Source: Chromatiales bacterium
GTDB lineage: Bacteria > Pseudomonadota > Gammaproteobacteria > Chromatiales > Chromatiaceae
Assembly (NCBI GenBank): GCA_024639625.1
Contig: JAHEIA010000127.1
Span: 1-8,137 of the forward strand
DNA: 8,137 nucleotides
Reading direction: 5' to 3'
The notes below the pieces were generated by a model, which made no database searches, was not told where the DNA came from, and was given only the letters and a program-made list of their open reading frames with translations. Each line of letters begins with the position of its first letter. Position 1 is the stretch's first letter. Position numbers and translations under genes: made by a program. Shown here in pieces: positions 1 to 6,305 of this stretch.

Positions 1-375
1 GATCGCGACCAGTAACAGGAACGAGGCAAAAACGCGCCGCAACCAGATCTCGCTCAGATGATCCGCGATCAGGGCGCCGAGGAACGCGCCGAGCAGGATG
101 CCAGGGGTCAGTCGCGCCACAAGATCCCAGCGTACGGCGCCCCGCTTGTGGTGCGCCACCACCGACGACAGCCCGGTAACAACAATGGTCGCGAGCGACG
201 TGCCCACGGCGAGGTGCACCAGCAAGGCGTTCTCGAATCGCAAGGAGCCGAAGACCCAGATCAGGGCAGGCACGATCACCAGTCCGCCGCCGATGCCCAT
301 CAGCCCCGCGAGCACCCCGGCGACCAGTCCCACGCTTAGATACGAGATCAGCTCGTACCCCTGAATCCACTCCAT
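1..375 (-). CDS. TauE/SafE family membrane exporter, N-terminal part (3' end outside window)
   Basis: The frame reads from ATG at 375-373 to the window edge without a stop, giving 125 residues; the rest lies before base 1. Visible hallmarks of the TauE/SafE (DUF81) family are a Gly-rich first helix ending in GLMGIGGGLVIVP (residues 24-36), a second helix with LAVGTSLATIVVTGLSSV (55-72), the cytoplasmic HHKRGAVRW stretch (75-83) and a third helix with PGILLGAFLGALIA (91-104). Known members are inner-membrane proteins that move sulfite, sulfoacetate or other organosulfur anions, but substrate cannot be read from sequence and most members are uncharacterised. Full-length members are about 250 residues, so roughly half is missing. 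The next gene is divergent and starts at 504. The Shine-Dalgarno is weak (a GGGG run about 6 bases upstream of the ATG). The family call is solid; the sulfur link is inference only. Confidence 0.88.
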   Translation of the reverse strand, partial: MEWIQGYELISYLSVGLVAGVLAGLMGIGGGLVIVPALIWVFGSLRFENALLVHLAVGTSLATIVVTGLSSVVAHHKRGAVRWDLVARLTPGILLGAFLGALIADHLSEIWLRRVFASFLLLVAI

Positions 376-389
376 AATGCGCCCCGAGG

Positions 390-419
390 TTGTGATTCGA
401 CGGAAAACATGGCTAAATT
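390..419 (+). promoter_or_regulatory. Possible sigma70-type promoter for the NDUFA9-like gene
   Basis: A TTGTGA box (390-395, four of six matches to TTGACA) is followed 18 bases later by TAAATT (414-419, four of six matches to TATAAT). Transcription would begin near 426, leaving a leader of about 78 bases before the ATG at 504. The area is the most AT-rich part of this divergent gap. The match is moderate and unsupported by other data. Confidence 0.3.
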
Positions 420-503
420 TGCGACATCCGCACGATGTTCTTATCGGCCCCGGCAGGACGAAAAAAGAGATCGCTGCTTGACCGGAAATGGGACGCGATT
501 GAA

Positions 504-1457
504 ATGCAGGTTAGCAGGGTTTGTGTTCTTGGTGGAACCGGCTTCGTTGGGCGATCTTTGATCTACCGGCTCGCTGCAGACGGGATTCGCTGCCGGATCA
601 TCACCCGACATGTGCAGAGAAACCGGGATCTCGCATTGATCCCGGGCACCGAACTCCGTTCCGCGGGCCCACTCGACGCAGACTCCCTGGCCGCCCAGTT
701 CGCGGACTGCTCGGCAGTGATCAATCTCGTGGGCATCCTCAACGAACGCGGCAAGACCGAAACCTTTCGTCGCGCTCACGTCGAACTGGTGGAGCTCATC
801 GTAAAGGCTTGTCGCAGCGCGGACGTCAAACGATTGGTGCACATGAGTGCGCTGAACGCCGATCAGAGCCAGGGTGGCAGCGACTACTTACGCTCCAAGG
901 GGGAGGGCGAAAACCACGCCCACACCCTCGGCCAGGCGAGCATCCATGTCACCAGCTTCCGCCCGTCGGTGATTTTCGGACGCCACGACAGCTTCTTCAA
1001 CCGCTTCGCGGGGCTGCTGAGTCTTGCGCCGATGGTGTTTCCGCTCGCCTGCCCGGAGTCGCGTTTCGCACCTGTGTATGTCGGCGATGTAGCCGAGGCC
1101 ATTGCCCGATCGCTGGACAATGCCGATTGCTACGGGCGGCGCTACGACCTCTGTGGCCCGCGGACGTTCACGCTGCGTGAGCTAGTGCTCTACACGCGCG
1201 ACCAGCTTGGCTTGCGCAGCCGGATTGTCGGGCTTGGGGATGGCCTGTCGCGATTGCAGGCGCGGGTCCTGGGTTTGCTGCCCGGCAAACCCTTTTCCTT
1301 CGACAATTACCTTTCGTTGCAGCAAGACAGCGTCTGCGCCGAAAACGCCCTGCCCGACCTAGGGATCCGCCCGACAGACATCGAGAGTGTCGTCCCAGGC
1401 TATCTCGGACAGCACTCCGAACGCGCGCGGCTGCAACGACTGCGCAAGGCCTATTGA
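504..1457 (+). CDS. NDUFA9-like atypical SDR / NAD(P)-binding epimerase-family protein
   Basis: A 317-residue protein with an N-terminal Rossmann fold: nucleotide-binding loop GGTGFVG (residues 10-16), a strand ending in VINLVGIL (72-79), HMSALNA (113-119), a YLRSK motif matching the SDR Tyr-x3-Lys pair (Y128, K132), and FRPSVIFG (152-159). This pattern fits the atypical-SDR subgroup that includes NDUFA9, an accessory subunit of mitochondrial complex I, and bacterial proteins annotated as complex I NDUFA9-subunit family. Mitochondrial NDUFA9 binds NADPH and is structural; the bacterial role is not firmly known, so oxidoreductase or epimerase activity should not be assumed. An in-frame ATG at 435 would add 23 residues, but those are basic and unlike the family, whose members begin just before the VCVLGGTG strand; I therefore prefer 504. 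Neither start has a strong Shine-Dalgarno. The 3' end overlaps the convergent peptidase gene by 7 bp. Confidence 0.85.
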   Translation: MQVSRVCVLGGTGFVGRSLIYRLAADGIRCRIITRHVQRNRDLALIPGTELRSAGPLDADSLAAQFADCSAVINLVGILNERGKTETFRRAHVELVELIVKACRSADVKRLVHMSALNADQSQGGSDYLRSKGEGENHAHTLGQASIHVTSFRPSVIFGRHDSFFNRFAGLLSLAPMVFPLACPESRFAPVYVGDVAEAIARSLDNADCYGRRYDLCGPRTFTLRELVLYTRDQLGLRSRIVGLGDGLSRLQARVLGLLPGKPFSFDNYLSLQQDSVCAENALPDLGIRPTDIESVVPGYLGQHSERARLQRLRKAY

Positions 1458-2545
1458 TCCGAACTGGCGAGGGCCTGCAGGGTGCGCCTGCGCTGCGCAG
1501 GATCCATGCTCCCGAGATGACGGCAGGCCCGATAGAAACCCGCTAGATCTCCCTGCTGCTGTTGCAGCAAGCGCATGAACCCCGGAACCAGGTCATGATA
1601 GGTGGCGACCGTGGCCAATCTTGCATTGTTCCACGGCAAGCGCTGCATCCAGGGATCGAAAGCATCATAACCCCCCCAGCGCTGTTTCAGCTTCAGGTAC
1701 TCTTGTTCCAGCCTACGTACCTCCGCGGCCTTGCGCTCTCGTGTTTCCTGGGCATCGAGATGCCGCGCGTACAGCGCCTTGAGCCGTTGGCGCACTGCCA
1801 GCAAGAGTTCGATCAACTGCTGTTCGCGCCGGCGCTGAAGGCTCCACTCCTGCAGCCCAGGCAGGTCTCCCCGGCTACGCAGCCAGCGCTCCACCCCCAC
1901 CTGCTCCACACTGCTGGCGAAGGCTTCGTTGAAGGCGCTGTCATCGCGCACGTATAGTTCCTGGTGCGCAAGTTCGTGGAACACGAGCCCTGCCAAGCGG
2001 GCCTCGGGCCAATCGATAACCGTGCTTGGGAGTGGGTCGTCGGTCCAACCCAGGGTCGAGTACGCAGGAACACCGGCCAGCGCCACGTCGAGGCCCTGGC
2101 GGCGCAGCTCGTCGGCCAGCGTCTGCCCTGCCGCGCGGGAAAAATAACCCCGATAGCTGGCACAGCCAATCACCGGGTAACACCAACGCTTCGCATCGAC
2201 GGAAAACTCGCCTGCTGCCGTTACCGTCCACACGACGGAGTCGCCTTCGAGCTCGGCATAGCCGCGGTAGCTCGCGTTATCGGGAAGCAACAACTCCCGA
2301 CTGGCGAATTCGCGTATCGTAAGCAACCCGGCCAAACGATGGCGCAGAGATGCCGGGGTCTCGGGGTCTTGCACGAGGTCAGCGACCGGCCGGCTCCGCT
2401 CAAGCAACGAGAGATGGCCGTGAACCGCCTGCGCGTAGTAACCCAACGTGGAACACCCGCTCAAGAGCGAGGCGCCGACGAGCAGAAACCGGTACCCCCA
2501 GCCGCGTATCCGGACCCTGCCGGCCGGGTTCTTACGGCGTTTCAC
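1451..2545 (-). CDS. Predicted zinc aminopeptidase, outer-membrane-type lipoprotein (COG4324-like)
   Basis: A 364-residue protein starting at GTG 2545-2543. It opens with a basic N-region and a short hydrophobic stretch ending in the lipobox L28-S29-G30-C31, so it should be processed by signal peptidase II and lipidated on C31; Ser at +2 favours the outer membrane in gammaproteobacteria. The zinc motif HELAHQ lies at 190-195 (H190, E191, H194), and E207 in NEAFA is the likely third ligand, a gluzincin-like layout. C122 and C128 in the WCYPVIGC segment followed by YRGYF look like the conserved core of the putative aminopeptidase family (DUF2265). Residues 235-290 are rich in Arg, Glu and Gln and probably form a coiled coil. 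The frame stays open upstream to 2821, but that stretch is antisense-free overlap with the methyltransferase gene and reads as non-protein-like sequence; the GTG sits behind a good GAGG and just before the lipoprotein signal. Peptidase activity is predicted, and the substrate is unknown. Confidence 0.85.
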   Translation of the reverse strand: MKRRKNPAGRVRIRGWGYRFLLVGASLLSGCSTLGYYAQAVHGHLSLLERSRPVADLVQDPETPASLRHRLAGLLTIREFASRELLLPDNASYRGYAELEGDSVVWTVTAAGEFSVDAKRWCYPVIGCASYRGYFSRAAGQTLADELRRQGLDVALAGVPAYSTLGWTDDPLPSTVIDWPEARLAGLVFHELAHQELYVRDDSAFNEAFASSVEQVGVERWLRSRGDLPGLQEWSLQRRREQQLIELLLAVRQRLKALYARHLDAQETRERKAAEVRRLEQEYLKLKQRWGGYDAFDPWMQRLPWNNARLATVATYHDLVPGFMRLLQQQQGDLAGFYRACRHLGSMDPAQRRRTLQALASSDQ

Positions 2546-2555
2546 CCGGTCCTCA
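2546..2555 (-). promoter_or_regulatory. Shine-Dalgarno overlapping the upstream stop codon; fixes the GTG start of the peptidase gene
   Basis: On the minus strand the methyltransferase stop TGA (2555-2553) runs directly into GAGG (2554-2551), followed by five bases and the GTG at 2545. The ribosome-binding site therefore lies across the end of the preceding gene. This supports the GTG start and suggests translational coupling of the two genes. Confidence 0.6.
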
Positions 2556-3746
2556 AGGGCTCGCCCGCTCGAGGCAGAGGCGATCCTGCAGGTCGAGAGG
2601 AGCGAAACCCATCGCCGCGATCTGGAGATCCCAGAGCAAGCCGAGAACCTTGAAGCTCTCCCCCATCTCGGTGGGCAAGGTAAGCTTCTTGACCTCCTGC
2701 ACCAGGCCGAGATGGCGAACCAGGTCTTCGGGGTCCGAGCGGGCGAACAATCCGTCGAGGCCGCATCCGATGAGAAAATGCGCCTGGGTGGTATACCCGG
2801 CCAGCCGGAACCCGGCTGCACAGGCGGCCTCCGCGATAGCGGTAAAATCCACGTGGGCGGTTATATCCTGGAGACCCGGCAGTATATAGGGGTTGGCGTG
2901 AACGCGATGCCGGTAGTGGCACAACAAGGTGCCCATGGAGCGTTGTGGATGATAATACTCGCGACGGGGAAACCCATAATCGATGAGCAGCACCGCGGCG
3001 CGTCCCAGCGATTGGGCCAGCGCCTGGATCCAGGCCGCGGCGCGGAGATTGATCTCCGAACCGTAGCCCGCTGACAGCTCCAGACCCTGTTGCCGCAGCC
3101 GCCCGAGAGCGGGCGCCAGATGAGGGCTGGTGACCGGGCCGAAGACCGGGGAAAAGCCGTCCTCGCGCCAGGCGACGAACTCTTCTTCAAATCCCTGCGC
3201 GCCCACCCGGAAACGCTGAACCGGCATGGCATCCAAGACCTCATTTGCCAACACCAGACCGCAAAACTCCTGCGGCAAATCGCGCAACCATTCGACGCGC
3301 GGCAGAAGATCGGGAACCCGCCGGGCAAGGGTCTCGCGCTGCCGTTGCTGCAGATCCGGGCTCAGCTCGAGGATCGAGTAACGCCTGGGCAAGTGGCCGA
3401 GCGCCTCCATCTCCGCCAGGAGTTCTGCCGCCAAGATCCCGGAGCCCGCGCCAAACTCCAGCACGTCTCCCCCGCCAAGCGAGTCCAGCACCTGCACAGT
3501 CTGCCGTGCCAGGCACTGCCCGAACAGCGGTGAGATCTCCGGGGCTGTGACGAAATCTCCGTCACTGCCGAATTTCCGACTCCCCGCCACGTAGTAGCCC
3601 AGGCCCGGCGCATACAGCGCCGACTCCATGAAGCGATCGAACGGCAGCACACCACCCGCGACCTCGATCTGCCGGCGGATCCGCCCGGCCAGACGTTCGC
3701 TGTGCGCCAGCTCTTCGGCGCTGGGCCGCGGGAGTTCGCTGTCCAT
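2553..3746 (-). CDS. MidA/NDUFAF7-like class I SAM-dependent methyltransferase (COG1565, DUF185)
   Basis: A 397-residue protein, typical length for the family. The N-terminal part carries the family signature: FMESALYAPGLGYY (residues 39-52) and GDFVTAPEISPLFG (63-76). The SAM-binding motif I is VLEFGAGSGILAAEL (95-109), with the acidic end of strand 2 at E127 in YSILELSP, and ANEVLDAMPV (167-176) forms the post-motif loop. Mitochondrial NDUFAF7 symmetrically dimethylates an arginine of the complex I 49-kDa subunit (NDUFS2) during assembly; MidA of Dictyostelium is the same family. The bacterial substrate is not established. The ATG at 3746 has a GGAG nine bases upstream. The gene is first in a two-gene unit, with the lipoprotein peptidase starting 7 bases after its stop, and is divergent from the pteridine reductase across 87 bp. 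The family assignment is firm; the target is inference. Confidence 0.9.
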   Translation of the reverse strand: MDSELPRPSAEELAHSERLAGRIRRQIEVAGGVLPFDRFMESALYAPGLGYYVAGSRKFGSDGDFVTAPEISPLFGQCLARQTVQVLDSLGGGDVLEFGAGSGILAAELLAEMEALGHLPRRYSILELSPDLQQRQRETLARRVPDLLPRVEWLRDLPQEFCGLVLANEVLDAMPVQRFRVGAQGFEEEFVAWREDGFSPVFGPVTSPHLAPALGRLRQQGLELSAGYGSEINLRAAAWIQALAQSLGRAAVLLIDYGFPRREYYHPQRSMGTLLCHYRHRVHANPYILPGLQDITAHVDFTAIAEAACAAGFRLAGYTTQAHFLIGCGLDGLFARSDPEDLVRHLGLVQEVKKLTLPTEMGESFKVLGLLWDLQIAAMGFAPLDLQDRLCLERASP

Positions 3747-3833
3747 CGGTCGATGCTCCGTAGCACTCGCCGGGTGTGCCGCCCGAGCGGATTCAGGTTA
3801 CAGTGTGCGCATATTCAAGCACGGAGCTTCGAC

Positions 3834-4589
3834 ATGACGCAAAACGAGTCCGGAGTAGCCGGAAAGACCGCCTTGATCACCGGGGCGGCGCACCGCATCG
3901 GCGCGCAGACCGCGCGCGCCCTGCACGGCGCGGGGATGAATATCCTGATCCACTACCTGAGTTCGCGGAAACAAGCGGCAGCGTTGAAGCAGGAGCTGGA
4001 GTCGCAACGTCCCGAGTCCGTAGTGCTCGCCCAGGCGGACCTCAACGACATCAACCAGATCCCGCGTTTGATCGAGTCCGCTGTCGAAACATTCTCCGGT
4101 CTGGACGTGCTGGTGAACAATGCGTCGAGCTTCTATCCCACCCCACTGGAAGACGCCTCCGAAGAACAGTGGAACGACCTCATCGGCAGCAACCTAAAAG
4201 CGCCTTTCTTCCTCGCGCAAGCAGCGGCGCCACTGCTTCGGGCACGCCGCGGCTGCATCGTCAACCTGGTAGACATCCACTCCCTGCGGCCGCTCAAAGA
4301 GTACCCGATCTACTCGATCGCCAAGGCGGCAAATGCCATGTTGGTCAAGTCGCTGGCACGGGAACTGGGTCCCGAGGTCAGGGTCAACGGTGTCTCCCCG
4401 GGCGCCATTTTGTGGCCGAAGCACCGATTAAGCCCGCAAACCAAACAGGAGATCCTGGCGCGCACCGCGCTAAAGCGCGCAGGTGCGCCGGAAGATATCG
4501 CCCGCACCGTGCTGTTCCTCGTCCGCGACGCGCCCTATATCACGGGCCAGGTGATCGCAGTGGACGGCGGACGCACCCTGCAGCAGTAA
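3834..4589 (+). CDS. folM: Pteridine reductase (PTR1/FolM-type SDR)
   Basis: A 251-residue short-chain dehydrogenase. Features that separate PTR1/FolM from ordinary SDRs are visible: the nucleotide loop is TGAAHRIG (T16-G23), with Arg where most SDRs have Gly; HYLSS (40-44) suits NADPH; NNAS (95-98) replaces NNAG; and the catalytic set is D147-Y160-K164 (in VDIHSLRPL and YSIAK), with Asp in place of the usual Ser. RVNGVSPG (183-190) and the C-terminal ITGQVIAVDGG (236-246) complete the fold. PTR1 reduces biopterin and folates; E. coli FolM reduces dihydromonapterin and has weak dihydrofolate reductase activity. Which applies here is not decidable, so the symbol is by family. ATG 3834 has GGAG seven bases upstream (ACGGAGCTTCGAC); the frame remains open to 3702, but that stretch overlaps the divergent gene and lacks SDR features. 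The gene faces folK, with 17 bp between stops. No convincing promoter was found in the 87-bp gap at 3747-3833. Confidence 0.9.
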   Translation: MTQNESGVAGKTALITGAAHRIGAQTARALHGAGMNILIHYLSSRKQAAALKQELESQRPESVVLAQADLNDINQIPRLIESAVETFSGLDVLVNNASSFYPTPLEDASEEQWNDLIGSNLKAPFFLAQAAAPLLRARRGCIVNLVDIHSLRPLKEYPIYSIAKAANAMLVKSLARELGPEVRVNGVSPGAILWPKHRLSPQTKQEILARTALKRAGAPEDIARTVLFLVRDAPYITGQVIAVDGGRTLQQ

Positions 4590-4606
4590 TACCCCTGTCC
4601 AACTGG

Positions 4607-5098
4607 CTAGCCGAGATCGACTTCGACCCGGTGCAGCGCAGCCCCCTTGTCCTGGGTCTCGTTCCACAACTGGCCGTAGGTGCGGCCCACCAGCGGATGC
4701 ATTTCCGCCGCCGCCACCTCGGCGAGTGGGCCGAGCACGAAATCGTATTCGAGGATCTCCGCCCGAGGAATCTCCAGACCGCCGTTGCGTACGATCTCGC
4801 CGCCATAGGTCAGCAGGTCGAGATCCAGGGTGCGCGGGGCGAACTTTTCCTCTCCGCGCACACGACCGCAGGAATCCTCGATCGCGCGCAATTGGTCCGC
4901 AATCACTTGCGCCGGCCGGTCGCTTTCGAATCCAGCCACCAGATTGAAAAAAGGGGCCCCTTCGAAACCCACCGCCTCGGTCTGGTAAACCGAGGACAGA
5001 ATCAGATCACCGAAGCTTCGGCGCAAGCCGGACACCGCCGCTCGAATATTGTTTTCGCGGTCGATATTGCTACCGATACTGACCCAGACCCGCGGCAT
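4607..5098 (-). CDS. folK: 2-amino-4-hydroxy-6-hydroxymethyldihydropteridine diphosphokinase (HPPK)
   Basis: A 163-residue cytoplasmic enzyme that transfers pyrophosphate from ATP to 6-hydroxymethyl-7,8-dihydropterin, the step before dihydropteroate synthase. The N-terminus WVSIGSNID (residues 5-13) is the family start; YQTEAVGFEGAPFFNLV (38-54) contains the pterin-site Asn (N52), and the signature PRTLDLDLLTYG (88-99) holds the two Mg-binding aspartates D92 and D94. The length matches E. coli FolK (159). The chosen ATG at 5098 lies one base after the folB stop; an upstream in-frame ATG at 5149 would add 17 Ser/Ala-rich residues inside folB and has no family support. The Shine-Dalgarno is poor, so translation probably depends on coupling to folB. 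Confidence 0.95.
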   Translation of the reverse strand: MPRVWVSIGSNIDRENNIRAAVSGLRRSFGDLILSSVYQTEAVGFEGAPFFNLVAGFESDRPAQVIADQLRAIEDSCGRVRGEEKFAPRTLDLDLLTYGGEIVRNGGLEIPRAEILEYDFVLGPLAEVAAAEMHPLVGRTYGQLWNETQDKGAALHRVEVDLG

Positions 5099-5099
5099 A

Positions 5100-5456
5100 T
5101 CAGGGGCGGTCGCCACGCTCGATGACGACCCCGACGTCGCGCGCGCCACTCAGCGCTCCGACCTTGTTCACGCTCAGGCGCACCCAGCGGACAGAGAACT
5201 CCTGGCGTACGATCTCGGCACACCGCTCTGCCAGCGTCTCCACCAATTGGAACTGGCTCTCGCCGACGAAGCCGGCCAGGCGCTTGACCACCGACTTGTA
5301 GTTCAGGGCATCTTCGATCCGATCGCTCGCCGCGGCGCGCGCCACGTCGCTGCTCATCTCCAGATCCAGGATGACCTGCTGCTTGATTTTGCGCTCCCAA
5401 TCGTAGATGCCGATAACGGTCTCGACCCGCAGATCGCGCACGAAGATGATGTCCAT
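5100..5456 (-). CDS. folB: Dihydroneopterin aldolase
   Basis: A 118-residue protein, standard length for FolB. It cleaves 7,8-dihydroneopterin to 6-hydroxymethyl-7,8-dihydropterin and glycolaldehyde, and family members can also epimerise dihydroneopterin to dihydromonapterin. Seen in sequence: VIGIYDWERKIKQ (residues 14-26) with E21, LNYKSV (51-56) with the active-site Tyr Y53, QLVETLAERCA (70-80) with the pterin-binding Glu E73, and K98 in VNKVGALSGARDVGV (96-110), the conserved catalytic lysine. ATG 5456 is preceded by GAGAG about four bases upstream. The gene leads directly into folK (one base between stop and start), so the two consecutive pathway steps are cotranscribed. It is divergent from plsY across 144 bp. 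Confidence 0.95.
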   Translation of the reverse strand: MDIIFVRDLRVETVIGIYDWERKIKQQVILDLEMSSDVARAAASDRIEDALNYKSVVKRLAGFVGESQFQLVETLAERCAEIVRQEFSVRWVRLSVNKVGALSGARDVGVVIERGDRP

Positions 5457-5540
5457 GTAGCTCTCTAGTATCTCTTTCGAATCCAGGGAAGCGACGGGGC
5501 AATCGCCGCCGCGCAGGCCCCTGTTTTATCACAAACCCGG

Positions 5541-5546
5541 TAGAAT
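5541..5546 (+). promoter_or_regulatory. Possible -10 element for plsY
   Basis: TAGAAT in the context CCGGTAGAATAGG matches five of six bases of the sigma70 -10 consensus and is 54 bases upstream of the plsY ATG. I find no acceptable -35 at 16-18 bases before it; the AT-rich GTTTTATCAC lies too close. The same TAGAAT hexamer occurs in the much better rpsU promoter. Confidence 0.25.
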
Positions 5547-5600
5547 AGGGCCCCAATAGCCTACAAAGCCGCTGGCGCCGCCTGTTCGGAAACCATTGCC

Positions 5601-6200
5601 ATGTCCGACCTGATCCTCGTCCTCGCCGCCTATCTGGCGGGTTCCATCTCCAGCGCCATCATCGTCTGCCGCCTGATGGGGCTACCGGACCCGCGTACCG
5701 AAGGATCGCAGAATCCGGGAACAACCAACGTCCTGCGCTTCGGCGGCAAGAAGGCCGCCGCGATCACCCTTGTCGGCGACAGTTTGAAGGGATTCCTTCC
5801 CGTCCTAGTGGCCCAACTCATGGACCGGCCGGCGAGCGTCATCGCTCTCGTCGCGATGGCCGCCTTCCTCGGGCACCTGTACCCGGTATTCTTCCGCTTC
5901 CGGGGCGGCAAAGGGGTGGCAACTGCGCTCGGCACCCAGTTCGGGCTGGGCTGGCAGATCGGGGGCAGCGTAGCCGCGATCTGGCTGTTGATGGCCCTGG
6001 TGCTTAAGATCTCGTCCGCCGCCGGCCTGGTTTCGATGGCTTGTGCTCCCCTGGTGATCTGGTGGTTCTGGCCCGCGCCGCCGTTGCTCGCGATGTCCTT
6101 TGTCATGACACTGATGCTTTTCTGGCGGCACCGTTCAAATATTCGCAACCTGCTGCGAGGCACCGAGGACGGCATCGGCCCCGACCGGGATTCGTCCTGA
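5601..6200 (+). CDS. plsY: Acyl-phosphate:glycerol-3-phosphate acyltransferase PlsY
   Basis: A 199-residue inner-membrane protein that acylates glycerol-3-phosphate at position 1 using acyl-phosphate made by PlsX, the first step of phospholipid synthesis. About five hydrophobic segments are visible (roughly residues 3-23, 52-72, 78-95, 115-137, 142-178). The three cytoplasmic family motifs are present: GSISSAI (14-20) leading to GSQNPGTTNVLRFGGKK (35-51); GHLYPVFFRFRGGKGVATA (91-109), the glycerol-3-phosphate loop; and WRHRSNIRNLLRGTED (175-190). Length is close to E. coli PlsY (205). The ATG at 5601 has a GGAAA about 11 bases upstream. It is transcribed alone, divergent from folB and convergent with tsaD. 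The pairing of plsY with tsaD is a common gammaproteobacterial arrangement. Confidence 0.95.
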   Translation: MSDLILVLAAYLAGSISSAIIVCRLMGLPDPRTEGSQNPGTTNVLRFGGKKAAAITLVGDSLKGFLPVLVAQLMDRPASVIALVAMAAFLGHLYPVFFRFRGGKGVATALGTQFGLGWQIGGSVAAIWLLMALVLKISSAAGLVSMACAPLVIWWFWPAPPLLAMSFVMTLMLFWRHRSNIRNLLRGTEDGIGPDRDSS

Positions 6201-6209
6201 CGCCAAGAT

Positions 6210-6229
6210 GCGCCCGACGCATCGGGCGC
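6210..6229. terminator. Hairpin between the convergent plsY and tsaD genes
   Basis: A perfect 8-bp stem, GCGCCCGA (6210-6217) and TCGGGCGC (6222-6229), closes on the 4-base loop CGCA nine bases after the plsY stop. The stem is very GC-rich and symmetrical, so it could act for both strands. No T-tract follows on either side, so it is not a canonical intrinsic terminator. It may instead be a 3'-end stabiliser or a pause element. Confidence 0.4.
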
Positions 6230-6305
6230 GCGGGATCGGCGAGGCAACGCCGCTTCGCCCGTGCGAGGCTGCTGTGCAAGCGTGCGGCGCCGCAACGCCC
6301 CTGGG

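Noticed and set aside
435..503. Upstream ATG start for the NDUFA9-like gene
   Set aside because: It adds 23 residues not expected before the Rossmann strand, has no Shine-Dalgarno, and would leave a leader of only about nine bases if the predicted promoter is right.
1964..2653. A 229-codon plus-strand open frame
   Set aside because: It is antisense to the lipoprotein peptidase and the end of the methyltransferase gene, with no family features.
2546..2821. N-terminal extension of the peptidase to ATG 2821
   Set aside because: The added 92 residues lie out of frame within the methyltransferase gene, are Ser/Arg-rich, and would bury the lipoprotein signal inside the protein.
3776..5125. A 449-codon open frame on the plus strand across folM and antisense to folK
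   Set aside because: It runs out of frame through the well-supported SDR gene and then antisense to folK; its sequence is Arg/Pro/His-rich with no fold signature. This is typical of GC-rich shadow frames.
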